Origin: Siphonodentalium dalli
Lineage: Eukaryota > Mollusca > Scaphopoda > Gadilida > Siphonodentaliidae
Assembly: GCA_032622095.1 (NCBI GenBank)
Contig: CP136064.1
Span: 251,722,484 to 251,786,483 of the forward strand
Length of the DNA stretch: 64,000 nucleotides
Direction of reading: 5' to 3'
Positions 21,863 through 34,297 of the stretch are shown here, piece by piece. The notes under the pieces are model-generated. The model was not told the origin of the DNA and did no database searches. It saw nothing but the letters and a program-made list of their open reading frames with translations. The translations under genes were made by a program, and so were the position numbers. Each line of letters starts with the position of its first letter. Positions within the stretch are counted from its first letter, which is position 1.

Positions 21863-22756
21863 GGTTCGGTGGATATCGGCGTTTTATTACTTTTCGCGCG
21901 GGCCACTCTCCCAACATCCATACGCAGGCTATGGTCTTACAATCTCGTCCAAATACGGATACGATAGGCGAGAATCGCATGCGTTTTGATATGTCGATGC
22001 CGTCTGGAGAGTTTGGCGGGACCAGCATCCCGTCTCGATTTGCTCAGTCTACCCTTGATGCTATAAAGTGGTAGCCGCGGGCGCTTATATATAGAGTTGT
22101 TTTTATGAGCCATCAGGCCCCCGCGGCAAAAGTGATTTTTCCTATAGTGTTTTTGAAACGTGTCTCTTTGTGGTGTCATTCTTTTGGTATGATTTTTTAC
22201 TAAATAACGGGTATGTTAGAGTTACATTTCTTTGAATTTTACAATCGAAACATATTCGCATGCGATGCTGAGTCACGCGGGACACGGCAAACTAAATCGC
22301 GCGCAAATTGGCTTGCGATTTTTCAGCATCCCACCCCATTTGGCATGCGATAGCGTTTGTACTAGGTGCCATACGATACGACAGTACCAGTAATCGTATA
22401 TGGTCACAGATACAATTTCGGAGGAATTAAATTATGCTGTTATATAATATAATAGTATATATAGATCCCTTCTATCAATATTCGAACCATTGTTCAGAGT
22501 GATACGCTTCCCCACTCACGATGAGGGGCTTCCTTTTAAAGATGTCCCCGTAGCCAAGGTGGTTTGGTTTGTGAATAAGATCATCACTGTCTTGCACAGG
22601 TTCTAACCCCGACATGGGCGAACATCGGGACCGATTTTCAAGCTTGATCTGAGTTGATGGAGATCTCAGTGTGCCATTTCGATCGATACATGGACATTTC
22701 GATAAGAATGAGAATTTGTTCACGCTCAGTGAATCACCCCTGGTCAAGTGGTCCTG
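21863..22756. other. Relatively GC-rich unrecognised stretch
   Basis: About 21890-22180 is richer in CpG than its neighbours and holds an 80-codon minus-strand ORF (21937-22179, basic, starting MTPQRDTFQKHYRKN) with no recognisable domain. A GCATGCGATGCTGA / TCAGCATCCC inverted word lies near 22260-22335. No gene is called. Confidence 0.35.
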
Positions 22757-23155
22757 TTAACCCTTTACCCAACAGAAGGGCCCTGTGCCAATGCATTCTC
22801 TTATATATGCGAGTCGACCATAGGTCGCCTCGCATATATAAGAGAATGCATTGGCTTAACACATTAAAAATTATAAAATTGTTAAAGAATGTAAGAAAAA
22901 ATGGTAAAAAGTGTTAAAAACAGTTTTTTTTAGGCCAATGCATTCTCTTATATATGCGAGGCGACCTATGGTCGACTCGCATATATAAGAGAATGCATTG
23001 GCACAGGGCATAACTGTAACTATCACAATGTGGTCAAGGAGCCGGTTCCAATGATATCCATATGTGTATGGTTCTATTGAGAGAGACCGAAGATATTTTA
23101 GGCTGTTGAAGCTTTATTTGGCCGGTTTTGGCCGGTTTGTTGGGTAAAGGGTTAA
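22757..23155. mobile_element. TTAA-flanked MITE, subfamily A, copy 2
   Basis: TTAA at 22757-22760 and 23152-23155. Nearly identical to the 19807 copy: same termini, both hairpin modules and the GGCCGGTTTT doublet. It differs mainly in the spacer around GTAAAAAGTGTTAAAAACAG, which suggests recent spread. Confidence 0.9.
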
Positions 23156-24238
23156 TGTGCTATGATGCGGTTGGGTCCTGCTGAATTGCTATGATGCTTT
23201 TAGGGCAAACAAATGTTGTTAACAAAACGTACCGTTATATTTTTTAATTTGTCTTTTTCGCGGTGGTCGGATAATCTAAACATATCCAGGAAAACCCATT
23301 ATGCATATCAAATATTAACATATTCATTGCGGAATTATTTTATAATATACTGGATGTATTAGTTGTTGAAAATCGACTATAATCAAGATGGTTATTCACG
23401 TCGATTTAGAAACACGAGTACATGCATTATTATATTCTTCAAAAATATATATGTTCTTGAATGTTTCACACACACAATGATTTTGTCTCAAATCGCTCGA
23501 ATTAGCCTAACACGAAAATAATAACTTTAGAAAAATAACGGTACTCTTACGTAACGGCATCAATTTTCCCTACCCACATCATAGCAATTCAGCAGGACTA
23601 CCAGCATCATAGCTTATTAGCAGGACCACTTGACCAGGAGTGTGAATTAAGCTCATTTGAACCAACGAACACTCATACTGAGCCCGTGCATCCATAACTC
23701 TGATATATACATGTATATATATATAATTTTGGTGGAATTCGGCAACAAACATGCATTTTCATCGATGAATTACGTGCCCATCCCCTTTTCCATCAAAACT
23801 CTTGACAGCGTAACTTTAGAAATGTTTAACTTGCACCATTACCTTCCTCGTAATGGGCCATGTTAGAATCATTTGGAGCATCTATATAGAATGTTCCCCT
23901 TTACTTTCTATAGCGGACAGATAGACAAAAAAACAGACGGACAGACATTCTCAATATAACACGATGTTATTCCTATAAAGGAGGACTCATCTCTTTGGTC
24001 GTGGGAAATACCTGATAAAACATATTTGGTTACAACAAGTAACAGTACATTTGCGTACGAAGACACTGTTTCTGAGTGAAAAAAAAACGATAGACTGGCT
24101 CTCGTCGCCCAGTTGAACTCAACACCATTTCACTATATCGATGTTTACGTCCACAGAAATAAGCTAACTTTGGTAATTTAGGATAGGTAGCTACTACCCG
24201 AAATTAAATGGTCAGTTAATTTGCATATTCATGCTCAT
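23156..24238. other. No recognisable feature
   Basis: Short ORFs and simple AT runs only. Confidence 0.5.
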
Positions 24239-24457
24239 TTAACCCTTTACCCAACAGAACGGCCCTGTGCCAATGCATTCTCTTATATATGAGAATGCAT
24301 TGGCACAGGGCATAACTGTAACTATCACAATGTGGTCAAGGAACCGGTTCCAATGATATCCATATTTGTATGGTTCTATTGAGACAGACCGAAGATATTT
24401 TAGACTGTTGAAGCTTTATTTGGCCGGTTTTGGCCGGTTTGTTGGGTAAAGGGTTAA
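24239..24457. mobile_element. TTAA-flanked MITE, subfamily A, copy 3 (internally deleted)
   Basis: TTAA at 24239-24242 and 24454-24457. Termini are intact, but the two hairpin modules have collapsed into one short AATGCATTCTCTTATATA...GAGAATGCATT palindrome. This is the expected result of recombination or slippage between the inverted modules. Confidence 0.9.
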
Positions 24458-25411
24458 GTCCTGTCCTCGTATTAACATACCCCGAATAGACTTATATGGC
24501 CAAACTACCCAACTTATAGATTACTTATTAGAGCAGAAAGGGCGGCTGGTTCGAAATTCGGCAACAGCTGTCTAAGTTTCTACTTCACGGAAATACATAT
24601 ATATTTTAATAATATATGGCTCAGTCAAAGTAGAAACAAATGCTTAACGAATGAACTGTATTATCTAAGCTGTTGTCTGCCATTGTTTTGTGAGTCTCAT
24701 GTCTGTTTATTGGCTGGCACGCAATGTCTATTATTGAATAGACTGGTTCCTGATCCAAAACTGCGAAAATTTGAAAACGTAATAACCTGACCCCACCAGC
24801 CTAACTAGACCGGCTCAAGTCCGCAAACGTTCCCTCATGAGATATGACGAATAATAAATCTAATTTATTATGGTCCAGTAAGCTGGTCCGGTATCACTAA
24901 TTGATGTTGAATGACCCCCATTCTATCCCGAGTTATCGATATCACGTGCATTGTTTTCCGAATTGATATTCCCACAGATTGAGTTAAAATACGATGTTAT
25001 CTCAGTGACGCGTAGTAATCAAATTACTTAAATATATCAATGAAAGTCAAGGTCATTGCATCGGAATATCGTTTGTTGAGTATGCTCTAATGTCTCTGCG
25101 CAGTGGGCGCAATCGTTAGCGACCGACATACATCGTGTGAGAAGCATTTCGTATCATTAATTCTCACCGAGATGTCCCATCGTCCTTCACGGTATCCTTG
25201 TCTGGCTTCGAGTGAGTGCATACCAAGATCAGCTTGTATACAGGAATATGCTGCCATACATCGAGAACACGACCCTCAAAGGATTCGTGACATAATATGC
25301 TACGAGAAGGTAAGGATAGGTTACACCGGCACATATATAAATGCTGTTCTACCGCATATGAAGATAATGGTTGGATTGGCTCCAAGTCTGAGTTTAGTGT
25401 GCCTGTCATTT
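24458..25411. other. No recognisable feature
   Basis: Unique sequence. A 105-codon ORF at 25103-25420 (+) has no recognisable domain and runs into the next palindrome. Confidence 0.45.
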
Positions 25412-25813
25412 GCAGAATGAGGTCATCAGAGGGTGAATTTAGTGACGCTATCCCGCATAGTGGGCTAGCATCACTAAATTCACCCTCTGGGGACCTCATT
25501 CTGATTAGGCCTCATCTTCTCTTGGAAGTTTCTTTATTATCAAATTTCTATAGAAACTTCTTCACAAAGATTCTATTTCTTTTTTAGTTTAGTTTCTCTA
25601 TATCCCCAAATTGGCAGACGACACATTGCATAAACGAGGTGCCCAATGTGTGTACATCGCAATATTCACTATTTGGGAACTTCAATCTGAGCCTATGTAT
25701 CCCTTAGAAGATGAGGCCATGCAAAATGAAGTTCCCAGAGGGTGAATTTAGTGATGCGAGCTCGCTGTGTGGGATAGCATTACTAAATTCACCCTCTGTG
25801 GACCTCAATTTGC
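25412..25813. mobile_element. Paired GCAGAATGAGG palindromes with shared spacer (R8), copy 1
   Basis: Two palindromes (25412-25503 and 25721-25813) have arms GCAGAATGAGGTC...CAGAGGGTGAATTTAGTGA and complements. They are separated by about 215 bp containing TTTCTCTATATCCCCAAATT, which is also found between the paired palindromes at 32724-33089. The pair plus spacer is therefore probably one element with a complex hairpin at each end. Confidence 0.8.
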
Positions 25814-26399
25814 AAATAACAGGAACACTAAATTTCGCTGGAATATCGGTCCGTCCCCTGCATTTGGATCACCATAAGCTGTTGCAGACTTGAATGCCGC
25901 GACCCAGCATATGATTATGCCCTTCGCGGTGCCAGAAGAAGACAAGGCAGCTGGATAAAGAAACATGGACTATCCGGACTACTTCCAGTCGGCCTTCTTC
26001 TCCTGTAATTGACTTCACCATCACGTCAGTCATCCCTTTTAAATCACCCGGACTCCGGATACCATCTAGCCGGAAACCACAAGTACCGAAGAGGCATCAA
26101 CACACACTGGGACACTGCCATTAACATGCAGTGCTTCCAGTGGGCTGATCACTCTCTGGTCTGAATTTCAACGACGGAAACAGAAAAAGAAGTACAGTTT
26201 GGATTTTTTTTTTTTTTTACTTCTTTTTCATTCTTAATAAAATTACAATATTAGGGGTGAAACAAAAGGGCTCTATCGGCCCTTTCGAACATCCCGGGGC
26301 TTGTAAAACCCGAACTATCTAATAAAAAAAAAGGAGATGAAAATAATAATTTATAAAAATCAAGTCAGTCTGAGCCTCGTCTGCGCCATCCTCACAATT
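25814..26399. other. Unrecognised; contains a poly-T/A-rich junction
   Basis: A T16-type run near 26207-26219 and an A-run near 26322-26331 bracket a short GGGCTCTATCGGCCC hairpin-like word. It could be retroposon debris 5' of the RT remnant. Confidence 0.35.
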
Positions 26400-27660
26400 T
26401 ATCACAACCAGGTCAACGTGTTTTGTTACTCACTCGACAGTTGGGCCGTGCACCATCAAGCGACGATGAGCTCCGGCCGACCGACCTTTATAACTCATCC
26501 AAGACAGTCATCATTGTTTTTAACGAAACACAACATGAATTCATTAAATCACAGAGGTCATGGGAATTTGGCAACAGTGTAATACATGAAGTAGAATCTG
26601 GAACACACTTGGGAATCCCTATTGAGAAATTCAGCTTTAACTCAAAACTTTCAAACAAAATTTGCACAAAACTGAAAGGCACATATCTATCGCTAAACAA
26701 TGCAGGATTGTACGCAGGCGGTATCACCCCATACAGTTGTTTCAGTATCTACAAGGCCATCGTCCTCCCTAAGGCTATGTACGGTATAGTGAACTGCTGT
26801 GGTATATATCTAATGTTTCCCACGCATACACGGAGAGAGCACATTGTGTCTAAAACATATTCAAGGATCCCCACAACAAACCAGAACATGCATCGTACAT
26901 GGGCTTCTGGGGTGCGGAGGGCTTGAATCCTATATTGATAAAAGGAAATTAAGCTTACTAGCAACATTATGTAGACTGAATACAAATAAGACCGCTAAAT
27001 CCGAGTTCCTCGTGCGGCTGCACAGTCACATTCTTGGAATTTCTCACCCACAGTCCTTTATGGCAGATATTTCTACAGTTTTAAAGAGGTATAACTTATA
27101 TGAGTACCTAGAACGTTATACGCTAGAAAGCACGTTTCCCACCAAATGATACTGGAAGAATATCGTAAAAACGGAGATAAATACTATAAACACTTGAGTG
27201 GAGAAAGACTATTGAATCAAATAGTGATCTGGCACAATATGGACTTACACAAACCAAACTCAGTTCCTCGTTACTGTGGCAAACATGCAGGCTTTATACA
27301 GAAGAAAAATTTACATTTCTCATGATTGCTAGACTTCTAGCTCACACCGCTTATAAAGATAACGGGTTTTGTCCACTATGGAGTACACAATATAAATGCA
27401 CTATAGAACACACCATAATAAACTGCACTACCATATCGAATGCAAGGAATAATATTTGGTACGATATCATTAACACTTTCGGAATAGATGCTTTTATGTA
27501 TATGGATGAGTTGACAGGGGCAAAGCAGTTATAAATATTTCTGGGGAATATATCGTCTTCTATAGCAGAAATGGGAAATTGTTCATTACCATTTGCAGTA
27601 CACTTTTTCGCCAGATCAAGTCTCAAGCTATGGTATTGCTTGTCCTTGTTAAGAAATTGA
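26400..27660 (+). pseudogene. Non-LTR retrotransposon RT remnant (post-polymerase region)
   Basis: The reading moves through several plus frames. It starts with YNSSKTVIIVFNE (the KTxxxxFN block just after the catalytic YADD), then HLGIPIEKF, KICTKLKGTYLSL, then YSCFSIYKAIVLPKAMYGI (thumb region). A WxS...LLATLCRLNTNKTAKSEFL segment follows and finally a cysteine-containing tail (FCPLWSTQYKCTIEHTIINC). Frame changes near 26900, 27150 and 27320 make it inactive. The palm motifs and everything upstream are absent, so it is 5'-truncated or deleted. The 3' UTR may extend to about 28015. Confidence 0.8.
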
Positions 27661-28154
27661 TTGACAATTACATCTTATTAAACATGAGTAATATATAATA
27701 AATATAGCTTCCATGTGACTGTAATCGACAAGGCTGATTAAAATACTTTTAAATATGTTTATATGTTAAAGAGTGCGGATGTGTGTGCGAGAGAGACTCG
27801 GGAGTGAGTGCATATGATGGTGTTGGTGGACTTGTGTGCGCTTGCCTAAATGCATAGTACACGAATGAGTAGCGACTTTATGTTATACCTTTCCCTGTGA
27901 TGTAACTTTGTTTTGTATAAAATTGTACATTTATATATGTTGACATATATGTGTCCATGTTCTGTGTGTCTATGTTCTGTATTCAATAACTCTTCACATA
28001 TGGAGGACAATTAAAGATATATATATTTAAATAACAAGAGTATCGTTAGTGCGTGGCAAAATACACCCCTCAGCCATTTTGAATTGTACAAAATAAAATA
28101 AAAACTTGAGCTGACAAAGAATATCTGATATACCCCTAATTTTATGCCAAATGC
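27661..28154. other. Possible 3' UTR of the preceding retroelement, otherwise nothing
   Basis: AT-rich, with an ATTAAAG motif near 28010 and a TATATATATTTAAAT end. No TSD found. Confidence 0.35.
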
Positions 28155-28612
28155 GGTCAAATTCGAAATCGAAAAATGGCTTTAATCCATTTGAAAATAA
28201 TTGGGACAGAACCCATATTCGAACTTGATCTGTAGTTTTAGCAGGAAAGCACATATACCAATTTTGGTTCAAATCAATAATCCAAACAGGAGTTATCGGT
28301 CGGAAACTGAAATGTTATGAAGTCGGTCATATTCTAAGTCGAAAAAGGGCCGTAACTCATACAAAAATAACTGGACGGAACCCATATTCGAACCTGGCCT
28401 GTATCTTTAGCTGGGAAATAGAGATACCAACTTTGATTCATATCAAATAACTCAAACTAGAGTTATTGGTCGAAAACCAGAAATTATAACAGACGGTCAA
28501 ATTCTAAGTCGAAAAAGGGCCGTAACTCATGTAAAATAATTGGACGGAACCCATATTCGAACTTGGCCTGTACCTTTAGCTTGGAGATACGCAAACCAAC
28601 TTTGATTCAGAT
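28155..28612 (+). repeat. 170-bp tandem repeat, about 2.7 units
   Basis: Units start GGTCAAATTC (28155), GGTCATATTC (28325) and GGTCAAATTC (28495), giving exact 170-bp spacing. Shared blocks include AAAAAGGGCCGTAACTCAT and GGACGGAACCCATATTCGAA. The first unit is the most diverged. AGGGCC(G/A)TAACTC words are common in molluscan intergenic DNA (general knowledge). Confidence 0.9.
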
Positions 28613-29171
28613 AAAATGATAAAAGTAAATGTTCAGGCTTATACACTGGACCAAATTAGATCATTAATCAAAAGTAGGGGGCGTCAATCTTTAACCACGA
28701 TTTGTTATTTTATAGCTCAATATCAAGAGGTGTGTCTGGCTTCTGATGAGAACAATTCACTTAAAAACAGGTTCTAATTGTTGTTTTTGACCTTCAGTTA
28801 TCCATGTGATGCCAATATCAGCTCAATTAATTCTTCTGGTACTTTAAATGGTGTGAATAGTGAATGATATACAGACTTGCTGTATGGTATTCATTGTTGG
28901 GTATATATAGGTATGAACATTCTCGGAGCTACTCATATATTGTAAAAGTACATTTATTCGTTGCGGTCCAATTTTCGTGGTTTTCGTGGTTGTTGATAAC
29001 CACGAATTTAAAAACCACACGAAAAATTGTTATCTTCGAAACTGACGCGGTTGCCAATTTGAGAATGACATGCTAGAGGTACATGTAACTCTATTGACCC
29101 GATGTACATTCTCAATAGTCGCCAACAAAAGCTTGGACACGCGACATGTTAATTAATTATACACCTCCTAT
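28613..29171. other. No gene; small CCACGAATTT inverted word
   Basis: TTCGTGGTTGTTGATAACCACGAA at about 28979-29008 forms a hairpin. Nothing else was recognised. Confidence 0.45.
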
Positions 29172-29620
29172 ATAAAAAAAAACCCTTGGTGTTACCTTGG
29201 TGAAACCATGGTTTCACCAAGGTTCCACATTGGTTCACCATGGTGACATCTTGGTTCACCATGGTGGTAGCACAGTAAAGTGGTACCACGGTGAAAACAC
29301 CACGGTTGTACTAAGGTGGTGTCACGGTGGTAGTACAGTAAAGTTTTTGTACCAAGGTGAAACCATGGTGGCACCAAGGTGGTACCACGGTGGTAGCACA
29401 GTAAAGTTTTTGTACCAAGATGAATCCATGGTGTCACCAAACCTGACCAAGGTATCACCATGGTGGTAGCACAGTAAAGTTTTTCTACCAAGGTGACACC
29501 AAGGTGTCACCACGGTGGTAGCACAGTAAAGTTTTTCTATCAAGGTAAAACCATGGTGGCACCAAGTATAACCACGGTGGTAGCACAGCACTAAAGTTTT
29601 TCAATCAAGGTACCACCATT
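29172..29620. repeat. ACCATGGT-rich minisatellite, array 1, with A-run terminus
   Basis: Repeats of GGTGGTAGCACAGTAAAG separated by ACCAAGGTG/ACCATGGTGG words; unit spacing is 52-74 bp over six units. The left edge reads CCTATATAAAAAAAAACCC, then TTGGTG. The inverse of this edge stands at the right border of array 2 (about 34278-34297). ORFs on both strands (for example LLCYHHG) are repeat translations. Confidence 0.85.
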
Positions 29621-31086
29621 ACATTTTACTTTGACCTTCAACCACAATGCTATTTACCATGTTGTGGGTCTCATCTACAATGGTATTTGCATGCGTCGAT
29701 ATACCACGGTACTGGTACACCCCGGTACTAGTACCGCGGTATACGGGCCCCGGGTTCTATAATTATCAGTGGGAAAACAAATTATTTAAATTTTAACCAA
29801 TTGAATTGTTAAACGTGATATTTTTTGCACTAAACCATATTTTTTGTCGAACCAAATGACACCAGCTTTTGGCGTGAGAAGATACGTGTATGTAGTTGTT
29901 CGTAACAAACAATCGACATTAATTGTTAGACCCAAATCGGCCGCCCGATTGGTGATTCGCACGCGGTATCACGTGGTGATGCGTGCGTCGTCTGCCGGAA
30001 AGCTTCAATATTGACGATTTTGTAAAGGCGAACTGAACGACTCTGAATGGGGATTTTCGGATCTGGACGAATCCTTTAAAGGTAATAATTGCTGCCTTAT
30101 GAGAACGCATCCATATAAAAGAATAGGTTCAGATGGACATGTTTAGAAAGAGATATACGTACCCAAAATAGTTGCTGTTAATATCATTTCTACCTACATA
30201 ATTAGAGGTCATGATTGATGCCCTAGCTGTCCGCTAGTTTACATCGACAATTTGCAAACGCATTTAATTTTTTAATCTGATGGATTAATCTTGGTTTTCA
30301 ATTTGGATAACCACATATTGAACTCTGAGATCTTTACATTTGAATGTTTCAACTCGTTTGCGAGTACTATGTAGCAGTAATTAGTACGAAGTTTTTAATG
30401 TACGAAAACAAATTTAAAATGTGAGCGGGGAGAGAACTCTTGTCTCTCGTGCAGGAAAAATTGATTGACGGGGGAAAAAACATGATTCTCTCTGATAATT
30501 CTCTCACAACTTACTATCTCTTAATATTCAGAAGGTATGCATACTATGACTTAATTGGTGGTGGCTGGTGAGTTCCTTGTATTGTAATGATCTGATGATG
30601 GGTGTTATTTTTGTTAATTTTAAATCATATGCTATTGACTTATTTTTTTACAACTTTCTTCTGAAGTTCTGTTCACAATCAGTCACGCGGTAATTACAGT
30701 TTAGCGTGATTCCACTTAACCTAGTCGAAAATCTATGGGATAAAGATACTTCAATGTATAGTAAATTTTAGACTACCCTTAATTATTCCAGAATGAACCA
30801 GATACATGCAGGCGATGAAAGACCGGTGGTCTATTTTAGTTTAAATTTAGATCGATCGGTGTAATATTTAAAGACCTGTTTAAGTTCGACCTCAATCAAG
30901 TTTCGACTTTCAAGTGACTGATTTTGAATGATAGGGGGTTTATAAGCAAATTCACAGAACAAAAGTTATTCTAGTATTTATATGCAACAGAACGAGTGAG
31001 ACTGAGAGAAGTGTGAGAGTCGTGCACCGAACGTTGGTAACACCCGGAATCACCAGGCTGACTAACCGAGCTTGACTTCGCTTAAA
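29621..31086. other. No recognisable feature
   Basis: Includes a GGTACTAGTACCGCGGTATAC-like tail of array 1 near 29700-29745, then unique AT-rich DNA with short ORFs. Confidence 0.45.
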
Positions 31087-31470
31087 GTGATGTGAAACAC
31101 TCCCGGTATGGTGATCAAATAGAAATGGAGAATAATCTTGTTCAAATTTTTACAAATAGTATATCTAAATTGATAATACACACTGTCATTCTTCAAGAAT
31201 GATTCTTGTATATGAATCAAATACAGTGACTCTCCGTGGCGAAATCATTTTCGTTAGTTTATCGCCAATAGATGCGTCCCGAATCGAGTTGTAAATATTT
31301 ACAATTGAGCGTAGTTCTGACGATGTTTTCAATGGAGTGGTACGGTCAAATTGCTTAAAATGTTTGGCTATGTTATTAGAATGTTACATTCCTACAGTTG
31401 TCATAGAGCCTGAATACTAACTTAATATCAGTTTCACGCACCCGAACAATTACATAATATGTCTAGCCGG
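31087..31470 (+). repeat. Dispersed repeat R2, copy 2
   Basis: Matches 20486-20855 over its length, with a small duplication around TTCTTCAAGAATGATTCTTG. Confidence 0.8.
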
Positions 31471-31632
31471 TAATCACACAAAACGTCTAACGACAAGGAT
31501 ATGACTGAAAGACCTTCTTGTTCACACCAAGTCTTGTTCGGGTAACTTGTACATATCAGAACAATATGGGTTTGGCAGGTATACTTGGCTTTTTAATTTT
31601 TTAATTAGTTATTTTCTTATGTTGACATATTC
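31471..31632. other. Short unique spacer
   Basis: Nothing recognised. Confidence 0.5.
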
Positions 31633-31875
31633 TTAACCCTTTCATGACGGGAGCTGCTCTGGTGGTGCATTAACCTTTTCATGACTGGAGCTTCCCGAAA
31701 TTATGCGCAAACCCTGTACCAATGCATTTTAGTATACAGGTATATGCCAGTCACCCATGAGCACCTCGAATATATAAGAGAATGCATTAGTCTAATAATA
31801 TTTAAGCCAATGCATTCTCTTAGATATGCGAGGTACCAATACTCACATATATAAGAGAATGCACTGGCACAGGCG
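31633..31875. mobile_element. TTAA MITE, subfamily B, copy 1 (right end lost, left end duplicated)
   Basis: TTAACCCTTTCATGACGGGA at 31633 and a second TTAACCTTTTCATGACTGGA at 31670 give a doubled left terminus. Diverged hairpin modules (CCAATGCATT...AGAGAATGCATT; GCCAATGCATTCTCTTAGAT...AGAGAATGCACTGGC) follow. The right terminal repeat is absent. Confidence 0.75.
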
Positions 31876-32723
31876 AGTCAAACAGAATGAACCTTGTAGA
31901 CCATGTAAATCTTATCGGCAACTTGTTATATTAATTGTTCTATAATGTATAATGATGCTTCATATTAGACTATTATTTAATATAATGTACTATTCTTTTC
32001 AGTGTGTGCTAACGTGCAGCAGGGAATCTAGTGCCAAAGTATGTGTTGTATGAATAGGCGACTTGTATGGGACTGTGCAGCTACTACATACATTGTACAT
32101 GCGTATACATGTACTTCATCATGGAAATAACAATATGTTATTCATCAACTTTATCTATATAAATAGTGTACTGCGATATATGCGTGTGATACAGTCTGGA
32201 ATGTTCACTTTGTATGGTATAGTAACATGATGCTGAACAATCAAGAATATTCAACAATAATCGTCGGAAAGTTTCTCCGTACCTTTCGCCTACTGACTTA
32301 ATTATGGCAAATGTGCCAAGCTGTTAATTCTGGGGCAGGTTAATACAAATGGATGTGTGGTGACTGGTCAAACTGTTTTTTGTGACTGAAAGTACTCGAG
32401 TAATTTTAACTGTCAGTGGGCTGACGCATACATGTGATAATTTACGGTTTCAAATTGGATAATATTGAAGAGTAGCAGGTGCCAGAGGTGGATATTCTGT
32501 ACTGGTTATTTCAATGTTCTTGTTGCAAGGGGCGAATACGTACAGATGACATGGTGGGACAATGTTACGGCAGAACGCAATGGCGTTCTGGAGAAGTTTG
32601 AATAAATGTTGAAAATTTAAATTTTATGAAGCTGTGTGTTCCTTTTCACAATAGTTGAGTCCAATCAAAGATGTTTTTCCTCGATACTTAGATGCAAGTC
32701 TGCAAATAGTGTGTCTGACATTT
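31876..32723. other. No recognisable feature
   Basis: Unique AT-rich DNA; short ORFs only. Confidence 0.5.
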
Positions 32724-33089
32724 GCAGAATGAGGCCCCCCAGAGGGTGAATTTAGTGACGCTATCCCGCACAGTGGGCTAGCATCACCAAATTTAAATTC
32801 ACCATCTGGGGACCTCATTCTGCTACGGTCTCATCTTCTAGGAATTGTTTATAGTCACAAATTAACAATGTTTTGAGTTACTTAATCCCCTTCTATTCAG
32901 TTTCTATATCCCCTAATTTGCAGCAGATAAAATTCGACGTGAATAATGGGTGAACATCACCAACTTCAATTTGGGAATTTCATACTGATCCAAGATCTCC
33001 CATAGCAGTTGAGGCTTAAGCACAATGAAGTCCCCAGAGGCCCAGAGGGCGCATTTGGTGATGCTAACCCTCTGGGGACATCATTCTGC
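32724..33089. mobile_element. Paired GCAGAATGAGG palindromes (R8), copy 2
   Basis: Palindromes at 32724-32823 and 33020-33089 are separated by a spacer. It shares TTTCTATATCCCCTAATTTG and other words with the 25.4-kb pair, in the same order. A doubled CCCAGAGG word lies in the second palindrome. Confidence 0.8.
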
Positions 33090-33189
33090 AAATGATAGAC
33101 ATATTATTTGCAGCCTTGTTTAGATCTACATATAAACACATTTATGCAAAGTTTCATCTGTCTGAGACTGTCTCCTCCCTTGTGTCATG

Positions 33190-34070
33190 ATAAACCACAT
33201 GATAAACCACAGTATACCATCATGGTAACACCACGGTAAACCATGGTAAACCAAAGTATACTACCATGGTAACACCATGGTAACACCACGGTAAACCATG
33301 GTAAACCAAAGTATACCACCATGGTAACACCACGGTAAACCATGGTAAACCACAGTATACCACCATGGTAACACCACGGTAAACCACAGTATACCACCAT
33401 GGTAACACCGCGGTAAACCATGGTAACACCATGGTAACACCACGGTAAACCATGGTAAACCAAAGTATACCACCATGGTAACACCACGGTAAACCATGGT
33501 AAACCACAGTATACCACCATGGTAACACCACGGTAAACCACAGTATACCATCATGGTAACACAACGGTAAACCAAAGTATTCCACCATGGTAACACCACG
33601 GTAAACCATCGTAAACCAAAGTATACCAACATGGTAACACCAGGTAAACCATGGTAAACCACAATATACCGCCATGGTAACACCGCGGTAAACCATGGTA
33701 ACACCACGGTAAACCACAGTATACCATCATGGTAACACCACGGTAAACCAAAGTATTCCACCATGGTAACACCACGGTAAACCATGGTAAACCAAAGTAT
33801 ACCACCATGGTAAATCATGGTAAACCACAGTATACCACCATGGTAACACCACGGTAAACCACAGTATACCACCATGGTAACACCGCGGTAAACCATGGTA
33901 ACACCACGGTAAACCACATATACCATCATGGTAACACCACGGTAAACCAAAGTATACCACCATGGTAACACCACGGTAGACCATGGTAAACCACAGAATA
34001 CCACCATGGTAACATCACGGTAAACCACAGTATACCATCATGGTAACACCACGGTAAACCATGGTAAAAA
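33190..34070. repeat. ACCATGGTAACACCACGGTAAACC minisatellite, array 2
   Basis: Dense array of CCATGGTAACACCACGGTAA and CCATGGTAAACCACAGTATA words in units of about 30 and 45 bp. It creates long minus-strand open frames (up to 255 codons, GLPWCYHGG-type). These are repeat translations, open only because unit lengths are mostly multiples of three and the words lack stops on that strand. Confidence 0.95.
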
Positions 34071-34297
34071 AACGAGATATTTTGGCCACCTATCGTGGTG
34101 TCACCATGGTGGTTTACCACGGTGGTTTACCACCATGGTAACACCTCGGTAAACCACCATGGTGTTACCACCACGGTAAACTATGGTAAACTACCATGGT
34201 GACATCACGATAGGTGGCCAAAATATATCGTTTTTTTTACCATGGTTTACCGTGGTGTTTTACCATGGTGGTACCAAGGTTTTTTTTTATATGGGCT
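34054..34297. repeat. Large inverted repeat and A/T-run terminus at the right edge of array 2
   Basis: Arms of about 58 bp (34054-34112 and 34193-34252) contain GATATTTTGGCCACCTATCG and its complement around ACCATGGT words. The outer end, ACCAAGGTTTTTTTTTATAT then GGG, is the inverted counterpart of the left border of array 1 at 29172. Confidence 0.8.

Noticed and set aside
21937-22179. Basic 80-residue minus-strand ORF as a gene
   Set aside because: No domain, promoter or conserved relative is visible, and ORFs of this length occur by chance throughout the window.
33185-34120. Long minus-strand ORFs up to 255 codons rich in GLPWCYHGG
   Set aside because: They are translations of the ACCATGGTAACACC minisatellite. 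Several frames are open at once and the residues simply echo the DNA unit.
29172-34120. A CRISPR array, because of regularly repeated palindromic units
   Set aside because: There are no unique equal-length spacers and the context is eukaryotic; these are minisatellites.
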